Counted from the stretch's first letter, positions 31,598 through 39,673 are shown. The stretch: DNA of 41,025 nt from Herpetosiphonaceae bacterium (GCA_013821605.1 JACDGP010000042.1:1-41025); one strand, 5' to 3'. Made by a program: numbers and translations. The notes: generated by a model from the letters alone, not told the origin.

Positions 31598-32833
31598 ATG
31601 ATGACAATGGCTATTGAACAAGTCGATCTTTTTAGCCCTGCGTTCAAAGCAAATCCCTATCCTACCTATAGCTGGCTACGTGAAAACGGGCCGGTATACC
31701 GTGCGACGCTGCCGGACGGCCAGACGATGTGGGTCGTCACACGCTATGCGGATGTGGTGGCAGTCTTCAAGGACGAGCGCTTCGTCAAAGATTTCCGTAA
31801 TGCCATGACATCTGCACAGATCGAAGAGTTGTCCCTGCCGATCCATTCGCGCGAGTTTCGTCTACTCACTGGACATATGCTGAGCAGCGATCCAGCCGAT
31901 CATACGCGCTTGCGCGCGCTGGTATCGAAGGGCTTTACGCCCCGCCGCATTGAGCAACTGCGACCACGTATCCAACAGGTAGCCGATGATCTGTTGGCTG
32001 CCCTACAAGAGCGCGGCGAGATGGATCTGATCGCTGACTTTGCTTTTCCTTTGCCGATGATTGTAATCAGCGAGCTACTCGGCATTCCTGAAGCCGATCA
32101 TGATCAGTTCCGTGATTGGTCAAGTACGATCATTAACCATCTTGGCTCGGGACCCCTGGACCCGGAGACGATGGCTGCCGCTCAAGCCTTTGGCACCTAT
32201 TTGCAGCAGCTGGCCCGCGCTCGCCGGGCCGCCCCCACTGACGATCTCATTAGTGCTCTGGTGGCAACCGAAGGACAAGGCGACCAGCTTAACGAGGATG
32301 AGTTGCTGGCGATGCTCTTTTTGCTCATTGTGGCCGGCCATGAAACGACGGTGAACTTGATCGGCAACGGCGTCCTTGCGCTCTTGCAGCATCCTGATCA
32401 GTTGGCGAAGCTTCGGCAGGAGCCGGCGCTCATCGCGGGAGCCATCGAGGAATTCCTACGCTACGACGGTTCTGTTGAAACCTCGACGTTCCGCTATGCG
32501 CGAGAGGATATCGAATTCCGGGGCCAACATATTACCAAAGGTGAACGTGTGCTGGTGGTGATTGCTGCCGCTGATCATGACCCGGAGCAGTTTGCGCAGC
32601 CGGAGGACCTCGACATCATGCGGGCGATCAACCGCCATGTTGCGTTCGGTCAAGGTATCCACTATTGTTTAGGTGCGCCGTTAGCGCGCCTGGAGGGCCA
32701 GATCGCTATCAATACGCTCCTGCGTCGCCTGCCAACCCTGCGGCTTGCAGTTGATGACAAGTTGTTACACTGGCGTCCCGGTCTGCTGATGCGTGGCCTC
32801 TACGCGCTGCCGGTCGCTTACGATGTCGCGTAG
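31598..32833 (+). CDS. Cytochrome P450
   Basis: 411 residues, typical soluble bacterial P450. I-helix oxygen-activation motif AGHETT (~247), the ExxR motif within EEFLRYDGS, SRxxR-like region PRRIEQLRPR, heme-binding FGQGIHYCLG with proximal Cys357. Starts PYPTYSWLRENGPVYR, as in CYP107-like families. Catalyses monooxygenation with partner ferredoxin/reductase not seen nearby. AGGA precedes the start region (adjacent ATGs at 31598 and 31601). It overlaps the convergent hypothetical gene by 16 nt. Confidence 0.93.
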   Translation: MMTMAIEQVDLFSPAFKANPYPTYSWLRENGPVYRATLPDGQTMWVVTRYADVVAVFKDERFVKDFRNAMTSAQIEELSLPIHSREFRLLTGHMLSSDPADHTRLRALVSKGFTPRRIEQLRPRIQQVADDLLAALQERGEMDLIADFAFPLPMIVISELLGIPEADHDQFRDWSSTIINHLGSGPLDPETMAAAQAFGTYLQQLARARRAAPTDDLISALVATEGQGDQLNEDELLAMLFLLIVAGHETTVNLIGNGVLALLQHPDQLAKLRQEPALIAGAIEEFLRYDGSVETSTFRYAREDIEFRGQHITKGERVLVVIAAADHDPEQFAQPEDLDIMRAINRHVAFGQGIHYCLGAPLARLEGQIAINTLLRRLPTLRLAVDDKLLHWRPGLLMRGLYALPVAYDVA

Positions 32834-33375
32834 TGTCGCCCGGCATACTCGTCACTCAGTAGATCGTCATCCTCGAAGTGGACAAACTCCTGCGGGTTGG
32901 TGCGTATATACGTACTAACCCGCAGGAGCGTTGCGGGGATAATCTCCCGGTAGCGGGCGTAAAGCCGGCTGACCGCCGCACTAAGTTGCGCATCTTCCTC
33001 CAGATTCTTCGGCGCACCGACGCACCGCTCCACCGCGTCCGGCGTGCCGAGGCGCTGCACGACCTCATTGAGCAGTTGCAGCATCGCCTCATCCCCGAAC
33101 CAGCGCAGCGCGCCCGCGATTCCGGCCCACTTCTGCGGCTCCGTCAGCAGATAGGTCATCCAGCCGTAAAATTCATCCACTTCGGTGCCGGCATGCTGAT
33201 GTAGCACCTGGAACAAAAGCAACGCGTGTTGTCCCTGGGTAAGTTGAGCAACAAGCTGTGCATTGTTGGCGGGACCGTTCTGCAACATAAGGCGGTGGGT
33301 AGGCTCGATACATACCCATCCAAGCGTCTCATCATCCAGCGTGTGGAAGGTGTCTTGCATCATCGGTACCAACAT
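32818..33375 (-). CDS. Hypothetical 185-residue protein
   Basis: Not recognised. Helical, acidic-neutral protein (e.g. TLGWVCIEPTHRLMLQNGP, EFYGWMTYLLTEPQKWAGI, EEDAQLSAAVSRLYARYREIIPATLL). Residues LLRVSTYIRTNPQEF are encoded by a striking 42-bp palindrome. The start is uncertain: I use the ATG at 33375 with GGGGG 4 nt before; an upstream GTG at 33402 gives nine more residues. It follows marR by 38 nt on the same strand and may be in the same transcript. Its 3' end overlaps P450 by 16 nt. Confidence 0.6.
   Translation of the reverse strand: MLVPMMQDTFHTLDDETLGWVCIEPTHRLMLQNGPANNAQLVAQLTQGQHALLLFQVLHQHAGTEVDEFYGWMTYLLTEPQKWAGIAGALRWFGDEAMLQLLNEVVQRLGTPDAVERCVGAPKNLEEDAQLSAAVSRLYARYREIIPATLLRVSTYIRTNPQEFVHFEDDDLLSDEYAGRHYATS
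32887..32928. repeat. 42-bp near-perfect palindrome inside a coding region
   Basis: All 21 opposed positions pair; 19 are Watson-Crick and two are G-T. The arms are CTCCTGCGGGTTGGT / ACTAACCCGCAGGAG, with a nearly self-complementary centre (GCGTATATACGT). Read as + strand RNA the two exceptions become G-U pairs, so the fold is complete; in minus-strand RNA they are A-C mismatches. It lies 54 nt after the P450 stop, pointing to a 3' structure of the P450 message. Confidence 0.8.
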
Positions 33376-33413
33376 GCGACCCCCGTGGCGCGGATTTCCC
33401 ACGCATACCGTTC

Positions 33414-33986
33414 TTAGTGTGTAGCGCCCCTGCTCCTCGGTCTGTTACGAGCCGAGCGGGGTGCTGGAGCCTTTGCTGATTCGAAACGTACCAACAAGCG
33501 GCGGAGGAGCGCTACTAGAATGGTCTGCTCCTCAGGCGTGAGCGCTGCCACAAGTTGCGCTTCATTTGCCAGATGCGCCGGCGCAACGGTATCAAACAGG
33601 TGCTCACCGCGCTCCGTAAGGCTGACCAAGACACCCCGGGCGTCAGCGGGATCCGCCTCGCGCCGCACAAGACCCATGCGCTCTAGCCGGTCAATACGAA
33701 AGCTAACTGTTCCCGATGTCCGTAGCAGTGCCTGCATCAGGGCTTTTTGAGGGAGGCGGTATGGTGCACACGAACGGCGCAGCGTCGCAAGGATATCGAA
33801 GCCGGCACGCGACAAACCGAAGCGTTTAAATGTCTGCGCTAGTCCTGCATCAAGCAAGGTGGCGAGCCGTCCGACGCGTGCCACAATGGCCACCGGCGCT
33901 GTTTCCAGGTCCGGGCGCTCCTGCGCCCATTCAGCAAGGACGTGGTCAACCCAGTCCTCCGTCAATGTCTGTCTTGCCCTACCCAT
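33414..33986 (-). CDS. MarR-family transcriptional regulator
   Basis: 190 residues. Winged-helix core ~55-150: GLSRAGFDILATLRRS, PQKALMQALLRTSGTVSFRIDRLERMGLVRREADPADARGVLVSLTERG, with the basic wing (RREADPADARGVLVSL), then a Pro/Arg tail. It is divergent from the truncated hemoglobin gene. ATG at 33986 sits 6 nt after a TAAACT -10 box, with no ribosome site, so the message is probably leaderless. Confidence 0.9.
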   Translation of the reverse strand: MGRARQTLTEDWVDHVLAEWAQERPDLETAPVAIVARVGRLATLLDAGLAQTFKRFGLSRAGFDILATLRRSCAPYRLPQKALMQALLRTSGTVSFRIDRLERMGLVRREADPADARGVLVSLTERGEHLFDTVAPAHLANEAQLVAALTPEEQTILVALLRRLLVRFESAKAPAPRSARNRPRSRGATH

Positions 33987-33992
33987 ACGACT

Positions 33993-34053
33993 AGTTTACT
34001 TCGATTCAGTCGAATGATACAATTGGTCCAAAACTTGCTTCAATTGAAGCAAG
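33993..34053. promoter_or_regulatory. Divergent marR/globin promoters and operators
   Basis: Globin side: TTTACT (33995-34000), 17 bp, TACAAT (34018-34023). marR side (minus): TTGTAT (34017-34022), 18 bp, TAAACT (33993-33998). Both spacers contain TTCGATTCAGTCGAA (34000-34014), a dyad with 5-bp arms. Downstream, CTTGCTTCAATTGAAGCAAG (34034-34053) is a perfect 20-bp palindrome in the globin leader. Both are plausible sites for the MarR protein, giving coupled control. Confidence 0.7.
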
Positions 34054-34078
34054 CTCGTTTGACCAGAGGTAGTCAAGC

Positions 34079-34870
34079 ATGCAGGCTGGATCAGGTTACT
34101 TCCATGACCGGGTGGACGACTCGCAGCACGAGCCAACTGTGGCCGAGTGGGCTGGCGGCTTGGCTGCTCTGACGCGTCTTACACATCTGTTCTATGAAAA
34201 GTACGTCTCCCAGGACCCGCTGATCGGTCCTCTCTTCGCCCATATGTCCCCCGACCACCCCGAGCGCGTGGCTGCCTGGCTTGCCGAGGTCTTCGGTGGA
34301 CCCACGAACTACAGCGAGAAGTACGGCGGTTATTCCCATATGGTCTCACAGCATGTTGGCAAGCGCATTACTGAGGCGCAGCGAGCTCGCTGGGTCAGCC
34401 TGATGTGCCAGTCGGCAGACGAAGTTGGCCTGCCCGCCGACGCTGAGTTTCGGGCTGCCTTTGTCTCCTATATTGAGTGGGGCTCCCGCCTTGCCTTTGA
34501 GAACTCCCATGCCGATGCGCATCCTCCTGAGCACATGCCGATGCCACATTGGTGGTGGGTCTGCAACGCCACGCCCGGGTCCCGCGTCTCAGCACTTGCC
34601 GCCCAGCCTGAGGAACAACCAGTACCGGCCGTACAGCCTGCCGTCGACGAAGTGGTGAGCTTCAAAACCCACATCAAGCCGCTGTTCCGTCCCAAGGATC
34701 GGCAATCGATGAAGTTTGCTTTCGACCTGTGGTCCTACCAGGACGTGAAGGGCCATGCCGACGGTATTCTCCAGCACTTGCAGGCTGGGTCGATGCCCTG
34801 CGACGGGGCCTGGCCCCGCGAAACAGTAGCAGTCTTCCAGCGCTGGGTTGAGGGTGGTATGCAGGAGTAG
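34079..34870 (+). CDS. Group II truncated hemoglobin with C-terminal extension domain
   Basis: 263 residues. Globin part ~20-145: THLFYEKYVSQDPLIGPLFAHMSPDHPERVAAWLAEVFGG, then YGGYSHMVSQHVGKRITEAQRARWVSLM with proximal His likely H92 and W105 at the position conserved in group II. A linker (~145-190) leads to a second domain (193-260: FKTHIKPLFRPKDRQSMKFAFDLWSY... LQAGSMPCDGAWPRETVAVFQRWV), a module I have seen as a stand-alone or fused tail in oxidative enzymes; function unknown. The globin would bind O2/NO or carry peroxidase chemistry. GAGG precedes the ATG. Controlled with marR. Confidence 0.87.
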   Translation: MQAGSGYFHDRVDDSQHEPTVAEWAGGLAALTRLTHLFYEKYVSQDPLIGPLFAHMSPDHPERVAAWLAEVFGGPTNYSEKYGGYSHMVSQHVGKRITEAQRARWVSLMCQSADEVGLPADAEFRAAFVSYIEWGSRLAFENSHADAHPPEHMPMPHWWWVCNATPGSRVSALAAQPEEQPVPAVQPAVDEVVSFKTHIKPLFRPKDRQSMKFAFDLWSYQDVKGHADGILQHLQAGSMPCDGAWPRETVAVFQRWVEGGMQE

Positions 34871-34923
34871 AAGTCCCTGGCTGGCGGTGATCTGACAAGA
34901 CACACGAAGCTTTCGAGCCATCA

Positions 34924-35874
34924 TTAATCGATAGGCTTCAGTCCTGCCACAATCTCCGCCCGCCGTGACTCGAGGAACGGTGGTAGCACGATCTTCTCGC
35001 CCAGGGTTGCCGGATCTTCATCGACCGCGAAGCCCGGCTCATCCGTAGCAAGCTCGAAAAGAATGCCATTCGGCTCGCGGAAGTACAGGCTACGGAAGTA
35101 GTAGCGGTCTACCAGTCCACTGTTTGGAACACGGAACGACGTCAGCCGTTGCAGCCACTCATCATGCTCCGCAAAGGTCGGCACCCGAAACGCCACATGA
35201 TGCACCCCGCCGGCGCCGGCCCGTGTCGCCGGCAGTCCCGGCTGCACGGCCACGTGCAACTCGGCGGCTGCTCCGCCTGGTCCCATCTCGTACACATGCA
35301 CGGTGTTCGCCGGGGTATCCGGATGAGCATAGGTCCGTACCGGGCGCATATTGAGCACCTTCTGGAGAATAACGTCGGTTGGCTCCAGCGCCGGGACACC
35401 CACAAGAATAGGGCCAAGGCCACGGATCTGGTAAGCGGCTGGAACTGGGCTGCGCTCCCATGGGCTACTACTGCCCACACCCTGGTCGTCCACCAGTGCC
35501 AACCGCTGTCCTTCTGGATCCTCGAAATCCAGGGTCAAGCGGCCGTCACGTTCCGTGATTGCATTCGCGGTGACGCCCTGCTCGCGCAGCTGCTGCTCCC
35601 ACCACGCCAGTGCCTCCGACCCCGCCACCCGCAAGGACGTGCGCGTGATGGCGTGTGTGCCGCGTCGCTCACGTGGCACCGGCCAATCGAAGAAGGTCAG
35701 ATCGGTCCCCGGATGACCTTCGCCATCGGCGTAGAAGAGGTGGTAGGCGCTCGTGTCGTCCTGATTGACCGAGCGCTTCACCAAGCGCATGCCGAGTGTC
35801 TGAGTATAAAACCGGTAGTTTTCGCGAATCTGTGCTGAAACTGCCGTCAAATGATGAATACCGGTAAGGTCCAT
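34924..35874 (-). CDS. mhqO: Ring-cleaving dioxygenase of the MhqO type (VOC fold)
   Basis: 316 residues, two VOC modules. N-terminal [36 protein letters not shown] (His ligands H7/H8), [19 protein letters not shown] in the second module, then [23 protein letters not shown] with the ligand Glu, matching the Fe(II)-dependent hydroquinone/catechol dioxygenases of the B. subtilis MhqO/MhqA group. Predicted role: opening hydroquinone or quinone-derived rings. AAAGGA sits about 9 nt upstream. Last gene of mhqD-mhqO, 54 nt after mhqD. Confidence 0.88.
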   Translation of the reverse strand: MDLTGIHHLTAVSAQIRENYRFYTQTLGMRLVKRSVNQDDTSAYHLFYADGEGHPGTDLTFFDWPVPRERRGTHAITRTSLRVAGSEALAWWEQQLREQGVTANAITERDGRLTLDFEDPEGQRLALVDDQGVGSSSPWERSPVPAAYQIRGLGPILVGVPALEPTDVILQKVLNMRPVRTYAHPDTPANTVHVYEMGPGGAAAELHVAVQPGLPATRAGAGGVHHVAFRVPTFAEHDEWLQRLTSFRVPNSGLVDRYYFRSLYFREPNGILFELATDEPGFAVDEDPATLGEKIVLPPFLESRRAEIVAGLKPID

Positions 35875-35928
35875 GTAGTTTTTCCTTTCGCTGCCCGCTC
35901 GTATGCGTGCAGGGTAATGAGGTGATGC

Positions 35929-36579
35929 TTAAGTCGTTTGTGTGAGATGTCCAGCTTGGATGTCGGTCAGCCACAGTGTTGCGGCTTGGACTTCTGACGG
36001 TGTAAGCGCATGGCCGCCGGGCTCCCAGTGCAGTTGCACCGAGGCATGTGCCTGCTCCAAAAGGCGGGCAAGTTGTTCCGTTTGCTGCGGCGGGATCAGC
36101 GTGTCGTGCCTCCCCGCACTCAGAAATATGGGCACACCCTGCAGTTCGGGGAGTGTCTCAGGAATGAAGGGCACCATCGCATGCAACAACACGGCACCGG
36201 CGAGCAGCGTTGGATAGCGCAGCAACAAGCTCGCCGCGATATTCGCGCCATTGGAATAACCAACGGCAATAATTCGCTGCGAATCGAACTGGTAAACGTC
36301 ACTGGCAGCGGTGACAAAGGTCGCCAGCTCGTCGGTGCGCTGCCGCAGATCAGCCAGGTCGAAGATCCCTTCCGCCAGCCGCCGGAAAAAGCGCGGCATC
36401 CCATGCTCAAGAACCTGTCCGCGTGGGCTTAGCAGGGCGGCCCGTGGCGCGAGTGCGTGGCCCAGCTTCAGCAGGTCATGCTCATCACCGCCGGTCCCAT
36501 GCAGCAACAACAGGGTTGGGGCGGTAGCCGTCTGGGCCGGCACAAAGCGGTGGGTAAAGGTCAATGATGTGTCGGACAT
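35929..36579 (-). CDS. mhqD: Phospholipase/carboxylesterase family hydrolase (MhqD type)
   Basis: 216 residues, alpha/beta hydrolase. Oxyanion strand LLLLHGTGGDEHDLL, nucleophile elbow GYSNGA (S109), Asp in SAGRHDTLIPP (~157), His in PGGHALT (~190). Related to B. subtilis MhqD, which co-operates with MhqO in quinone/hydroquinone resistance. Lies directly downstream of an MhqR-type operator copy at 36595-36608; ribosome site GGAG 8 nt before the ATG. The genes are read leftward and mhqO follows. Confidence 0.87.
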   Translation of the reverse strand: MSDTSLTFTHRFVPAQTATAPTLLLLHGTGGDEHDLLKLGHALAPRAALLSPRGQVLEHGMPRFFRRLAEGIFDLADLRQRTDELATFVTAASDVYQFDSQRIIAVGYSNGANIAASLLLRYPTLLAGAVLLHAMVPFIPETLPELQGVPIFLSAGRHDTLIPPQQTEQLARLLEQAHASVQLHWEPGGHALTPSEVQAATLWLTDIQAGHLTQTT

Positions 36580-36594
36580 GCAAGTTTCTCCAAT

Positions 36595-36608
36595 GTTTAG
36601 TGCTAAAC
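36595..36608 (-). promoter_or_regulatory. Operator copy in front of mhqD
   Basis: GTTTAGTGCTAAAC: 6-bp inverted arms with a 2-bp centre. On the minus strand it overlaps TAAACA, a possible -10 box of an internal mhqDO promoter (weak TTTTTA -35 at 17 bp). Confidence 0.6.
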
Positions 36609-36624
36609 CTACCGGGTAAAAAAA

Positions 36625-37074
36625 TTATGGCGCGAGCGTATGATCAAGTTTACGGAGCAGACGGACAAGCTCCGTCTGCTCCGTACTCGAAAGTGGCGAC
36701 AACGCATCCGCGATCAGTGCTTCTTGCTGCGGCACCACGCGATCAAACAACGCCTGTCCCTCTGCTGTGAGTGACAAGCAGTTCGTTCGACCCTCCTGCT
36801 GTCGCCTGACCAATCCTTCACGCTCCATTTTACTTAGTAGCTGCGAGATATTGCCTTTTGTCACGAGCAGTGCGGAAGCAAGCTCCTGTTGACTGATGCC
36901 GGGTGCTGCGCCGATCTGTGCCAGCACATCGAATTGACCGGTGTTCAGATCCTGCATGCGAAAGGAGCGTTCCGAAAGCGTCGAAATCTTCTGAAATACT
37001 CGCGCTAATCGCAGCCAAGCCACCACCGCTGGCTGCCGTAGGCCCTTTCGTTGCGTTTGAATTGCTTGTTTCAT
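36625..37074 (-). CDS. mhqR: MarR-family regulator of the MhqR type
   Basis: 149 residues. MarR winged helix ~45-115: MQDLNTGQFDVLAQIGAAPGISQQELASALLVTKGNISQLLSKMEREGLVRRQQEGRTNCLSLTAEGQALF, with a basic wing. Located directly upstream of mhqD-mhqO as in quinone-responsive operons of Bacillus (mhqR controls mhqNOP and mhqED), so derepression by quinones is likely. The start at 37074 lies 6 nt after a -10 box and is leaderless in appearance. The assignment to MhqR rests on neighbours and fold, not on specific residues. Confidence 0.78.
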   Translation of the reverse strand: MKQAIQTQRKGLRQPAVVAWLRLARVFQKISTLSERSFRMQDLNTGQFDVLAQIGAAPGISQQELASALLVTKGNISQLLSKMEREGLVRRQQEGRTNCLSLTAEGQALFDRVVPQQEALIADALSPLSSTEQTELVRLLRKLDHTLAP

Positions 37075-37080
37075 AGCATG

Positions 37081-37109
37081 AGTTTAGCACTAAACCATAG
37101 CTATGTCAA
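37081..37109 (-). promoter_or_regulatory. mhqR promoter with overlapping operator
   Basis: On the minus strand TTGACA (37104-37109), 17 bp, TAAACT (37081-37086). GTTTAGCACTAAAC (37082-37095; the same dyad as at 36595, read on the other strand) overlaps the -10 box. ATG begins 6 nt downstream, so no leader remains. Autorepression is predicted. Confidence 0.7.
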
Positions 37110-37233
37110 TATGTACACCACTTCTGGTAAATGTATCAGCAGCACTGCAACTTTGCTCTGCCTTCTGGCGTCGTACGCTCTACGAACATCACCAACGCCC
37201 GCCCAAGCTGCTGATAACCATTGGAGGTACACC

Positions 37234-37809
37234 ATGGCAATGCCTACCCAGACGGAGCACGTTGAACGAGTGGAACAAACGGCCCAATCTTCTGCCGGCC
37301 TACCAACGCGACATCTGCTGTCGCCCGACCGCACCAACCTGCCCGCTCTTTCCTGGCAGCACAGCCGTAACGGTTTAGCCCTCATTATCTTCGCGTTCTT
37401 GTTGATGATCCCACGCCTCGTCAACACGGGACACCTTCGTGCTGGATTGATCCTGCTGACGATCAGTAGCTGCTTCATGTTCTTCGCCCTCTGGCAGCGT
37501 CTCTACCCTTTCCTGATCCCGGCTTGTATCTTATTGGGCTTAAGCATCGGTGTCCCACTTGCCGCCTTGACCGGTGGCGTTTCGGTACTATGGGGCTTGG
37601 CACTCGGCTTTCTGGCGATCTTGTTCTTGGGACGTACCTTCTTTAACGTCCAAGTGCCGTGGCCGGTCTACCCGGCTGTGCCGCTCTTCGGCGTGGGCAT
37701 GATCATCGCCGTAGCTCGTCTGCCACTTACGCTCAGTAATAGTTCAATCTGGGCCGCCCTGCTCGTACTTGGTGCGGGACTGTGTTTGCTACGCGGCCAG
37801 AAGAATTAA
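37234..37809 (+). CDS. Multi-pass membrane protein
   Basis: 191 residues. Hydrophilic N-terminus of ~45 residues, then five or six membrane segments (e.g. LALIIFAFLLMIPRL, LILLTISSCFMFFALW, FLIPACILLGLSIGVPLAAL, LALGFLAILFLGRTFF, VPLFGVGMIIAVARL, AALLVLGAGLCLL). No recognised family. The ATG at 37234 has GGAGG 6 nt upstream; the longer open frame runs back over the mhqR promoter and is not used. Divergent from mhqR. Confidence 0.7.
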   Translation: MAMPTQTEHVERVEQTAQSSAGLPTRHLLSPDRTNLPALSWQHSRNGLALIIFAFLLMIPRLVNTGHLRAGLILLTISSCFMFFALWQRLYPFLIPACILLGLSIGVPLAALTGGVSVLWGLALGFLAILFLGRTFFNVQVPWPVYPAVPLFGVGMIIAVARLPLTLSNSSIWAALLVLGAGLCLLRGQKN

Positions 37810-37930
37810 GGCAGATGATCTTGCCGGTCGCAGCACAAGAGCTGGTACGTCGCTTTGACGGTGCGTGCGTTCAAGCTCTTGTTCTCACCGGTATGATGAA
37901 CTGGACAGAGGAGCGGGACCCTCTAGCGTA

Positions 37931-38410
37931 CTAGACAGTCGGCGGTGGGGCTGGGGTGATGCCATAGCGGCCCATAATCTCCGCCATCTTGCTGCGGTCG
38001 GGCGGCCCGCCGCCTGCTGCCTTGATCACCTCGGCCGACTCACGGAAAAACTCTGGGCCGATCAGCCCTGGGGTCTGGGTGAAAAGCACCCGCGCATCGA
38101 TAGTACCTTGGTTCCCGAAGCCGTGAACCGCACCCCGTGGAATGCACAGTCCCTGGCCCGGTCCTACGTCGATCCGTGCGCCATTGACGGTCCAGGTCGA
38201 GACACCCTCAAGGCCATAGATCGTTTCCTCGCAGCCCTCATGACTATGGGGCGGCCCGGCCAGCTTTGTCCCGACGGGGACTGTATACTCAAACATCGCG
38301 ATCGTGCTATGGGAATCGGTACCAGTTACCAGGAACCGGACCTGCGTCGAGCCAAGGTGGATCATTTCCTCTGAGGGATTAAGCTTGACCTGCGCATCAT
38401 GCTGCAGCAT
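37931..38410 (-). CDS. Cupin-domain protein
   Basis: 159 residues. Cupin metal motif 1 PPHSHEGCEETIYGLEGVSTWTVNG (H, H, E ligands) followed by motif 2 PGQGLCIPRGAVHGFGN (H). C-terminal helix with EFFRESAEVIKAAGGG. Small single-domain cupins are often dioxygenases, isomerases or quinone/antibiotic-associated binding proteins; substrate unknown. AAGGAG is upstream of the ATG. Confidence 0.85.
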   Translation of the reverse strand: MLQHDAQVKLNPSEEMIHLGSTQVRFLVTGTDSHSTIAMFEYTVPVGTKLAGPPHSHEGCEETIYGLEGVSTWTVNGARIDVGPGQGLCIPRGAVHGFGNQGTIDARVLFTQTPGLIGPEFFRESAEVIKAAGGGPPDRSKMAEIMGRYGITPAPPPTV

Positions 38411-38496
38411 TGTGATCTCCTTATGATCATCTCGGTATGAGGTGTCGGAGTCAACATAGCATAGTAGCCTGTGCGTGTCTTGTAAAAAAGGGAAGT

Positions 38497-39315
38497 TCAG
38501 TCCTGGTAGAAGATGCGCCCCACCTCGTTGTGCTGCTGGGCGAAGGCGACCGGTGCATGTCCCGTGAACTGCTTGAACTCCTTAATAAAATGCGGCTGAT
38601 CATAGTAATAATCGAACATATCACAGCTGAACTGTTTGAAAGTAGCGCCCTGTCCCCAGCGTTGGTAGAAGTGCTGAAAGCGAACAATGCGCGCCACCAA
38701 TTTGGGACTGATCCCGACGTACTCGGCAAATAGCATGTCCAGGTAGCGCCGGCTGTACCCCAGGCTGCGACACAAATCATTCATTGGAATGCGCCCAGTA
38801 TGCACTTCGATCATCTGAAGCGCTTGGTCGATCATCGTGTGCCGGTGCACGCTACCACTGAGCCGCTGGATGAACAAAGCTTGGATCAGTGCAACCTTTT
38901 GCTCAACTGTCTCGGCCGCGCCTATAGCATTGTGCAATTCACGCTCACGTCGTTCCAGGAGGTCATCAAACGGGTGGATGCTATTCGTAAGCTCATGCTG
39001 TGACACACCCAGCAGCCGGTACGCTGACGCCGGCTTGAGTTGAATGCCAATGATGCCAACTGCACCTGGTCCATCAAGCAGCACCGGCGTGGTCATAATA
39101 CCCACCACCATCATCGCGGACGAGTCATGCCTGACAGCCTGTCCATCGCTCACACTATGGATCGCACCCAGATACGGCATGATAACTTTTGGCTTGCCAT
39201 TGGGCACAATCGTCCGTAGGTCACCCGGTGGTAAGCCATCAGCGCTTTCAAATGCCCATATATCCTCGATATGCGGCACTAACAAGGGATGAGGTTGCAA
39301 TCGTCGGAGATGCAT
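38497..39315 (-). CDS. AraC-family transcriptional regulator
   Basis: 272 residues. N-terminal beta-rich domain (LLVPHIEDIWAFES... GIIGIQLKPASAYRLLG, resembling the DUF6597-type sensor of AraC proteins), then two HTH motifs ~168-255 (TGRIPMNDLCRSLGYSRRYLDMLFAEYVGISPKLVARIVRFQHFYQ and FKQFSCDMFDYYYDQPHFIKEFKQFTGHAP). The start at 39315 has GAGGTGG upstream; the frame extends 31 codons into the neighbour. It follows the TfoX-like gene by 10 nt. Confidence 0.86.
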   Translation of the reverse strand: MHLRRLQPHPLLVPHIEDIWAFESADGLPPGDLRTIVPNGKPKVIMPYLGAIHSVSDGQAVRHDSSAMMVVGIMTTPVLLDGPGAVGIIGIQLKPASAYRLLGVSQHELTNSIHPFDDLLERRERELHNAIGAAETVEQKVALIQALFIQRLSGSVHRHTMIDQALQMIEVHTGRIPMNDLCRSLGYSRRYLDMLFAEYVGISPKLVARIVRFQHFYQRWGQGATFKQFSCDMFDYYYDQPHFIKEFKQFTGHAPVAFAQQHNEVGRIFYQD

Positions 39316-39325
39316 GACGGCCACC

Positions 39326-39673
39326 TCAGGTGTTACGGGAGTTTGAGCCGACAAACTCCATGGCTTCTCGCGCCAAAAGCAGCCATTCTGCTTCCGACGT
39401 TGGCTCAACGACCAGCCACTCCTTCATAAGTCGACCATGACCGGGATCAAAGTGTTGCCCTGCGCCAGCTGCGATGAGTGCATTGACCCGCTGCTTTGGC
39501 AGCTTCACAACAAACTCACGTTTGGACGAGAGCATGGCGAAGATTTTGCCTCGGATGCGCAGTCCTGATGAGCCGAAGCCCTTCCCCGATGGCGGTGTAA
39601 CCTCCGGATGGCTAAGCAACTCCTCGACAATCATGGCAAAGCGCTCTTCTGGCGTGATGGGTGAATTGCTCAT
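39326..39673 (-). CDS. TfoX N-terminal-like/YjbR-like protein
   Basis: 115 residues. Pattern KGFGSSGLRIRGKIFAMLSSKREFVVKLPKQRVNALIAAGAGQHFDPGHGRLMKEWLVV is the TfoX N-terminal/YjbR-type fold of small proteins with unknown molecular role. Start at 39673 has GGAGG ~10 nt upstream; a 14-codon longer frame is unsupported. Same operon as the AraC regulator. Confidence 0.8.
   Translation of the reverse strand: MSNSPITPEERFAMIVEELLSHPEVTPPSGKGFGSSGLRIRGKIFAMLSSKREFVVKLPKQRVNALIAAGAGQHFDPGHGRLMKEWLVVEPTSEAEWLLLAREAMEFVGSNSRNT

Noticed and set aside
37051-37233. 61-codon N-terminal extension of the 37234 membrane protein
   Set aside because: Overlaps the mhqR promoter and operator; a strong GGAGG precedes the ATG at 37234.
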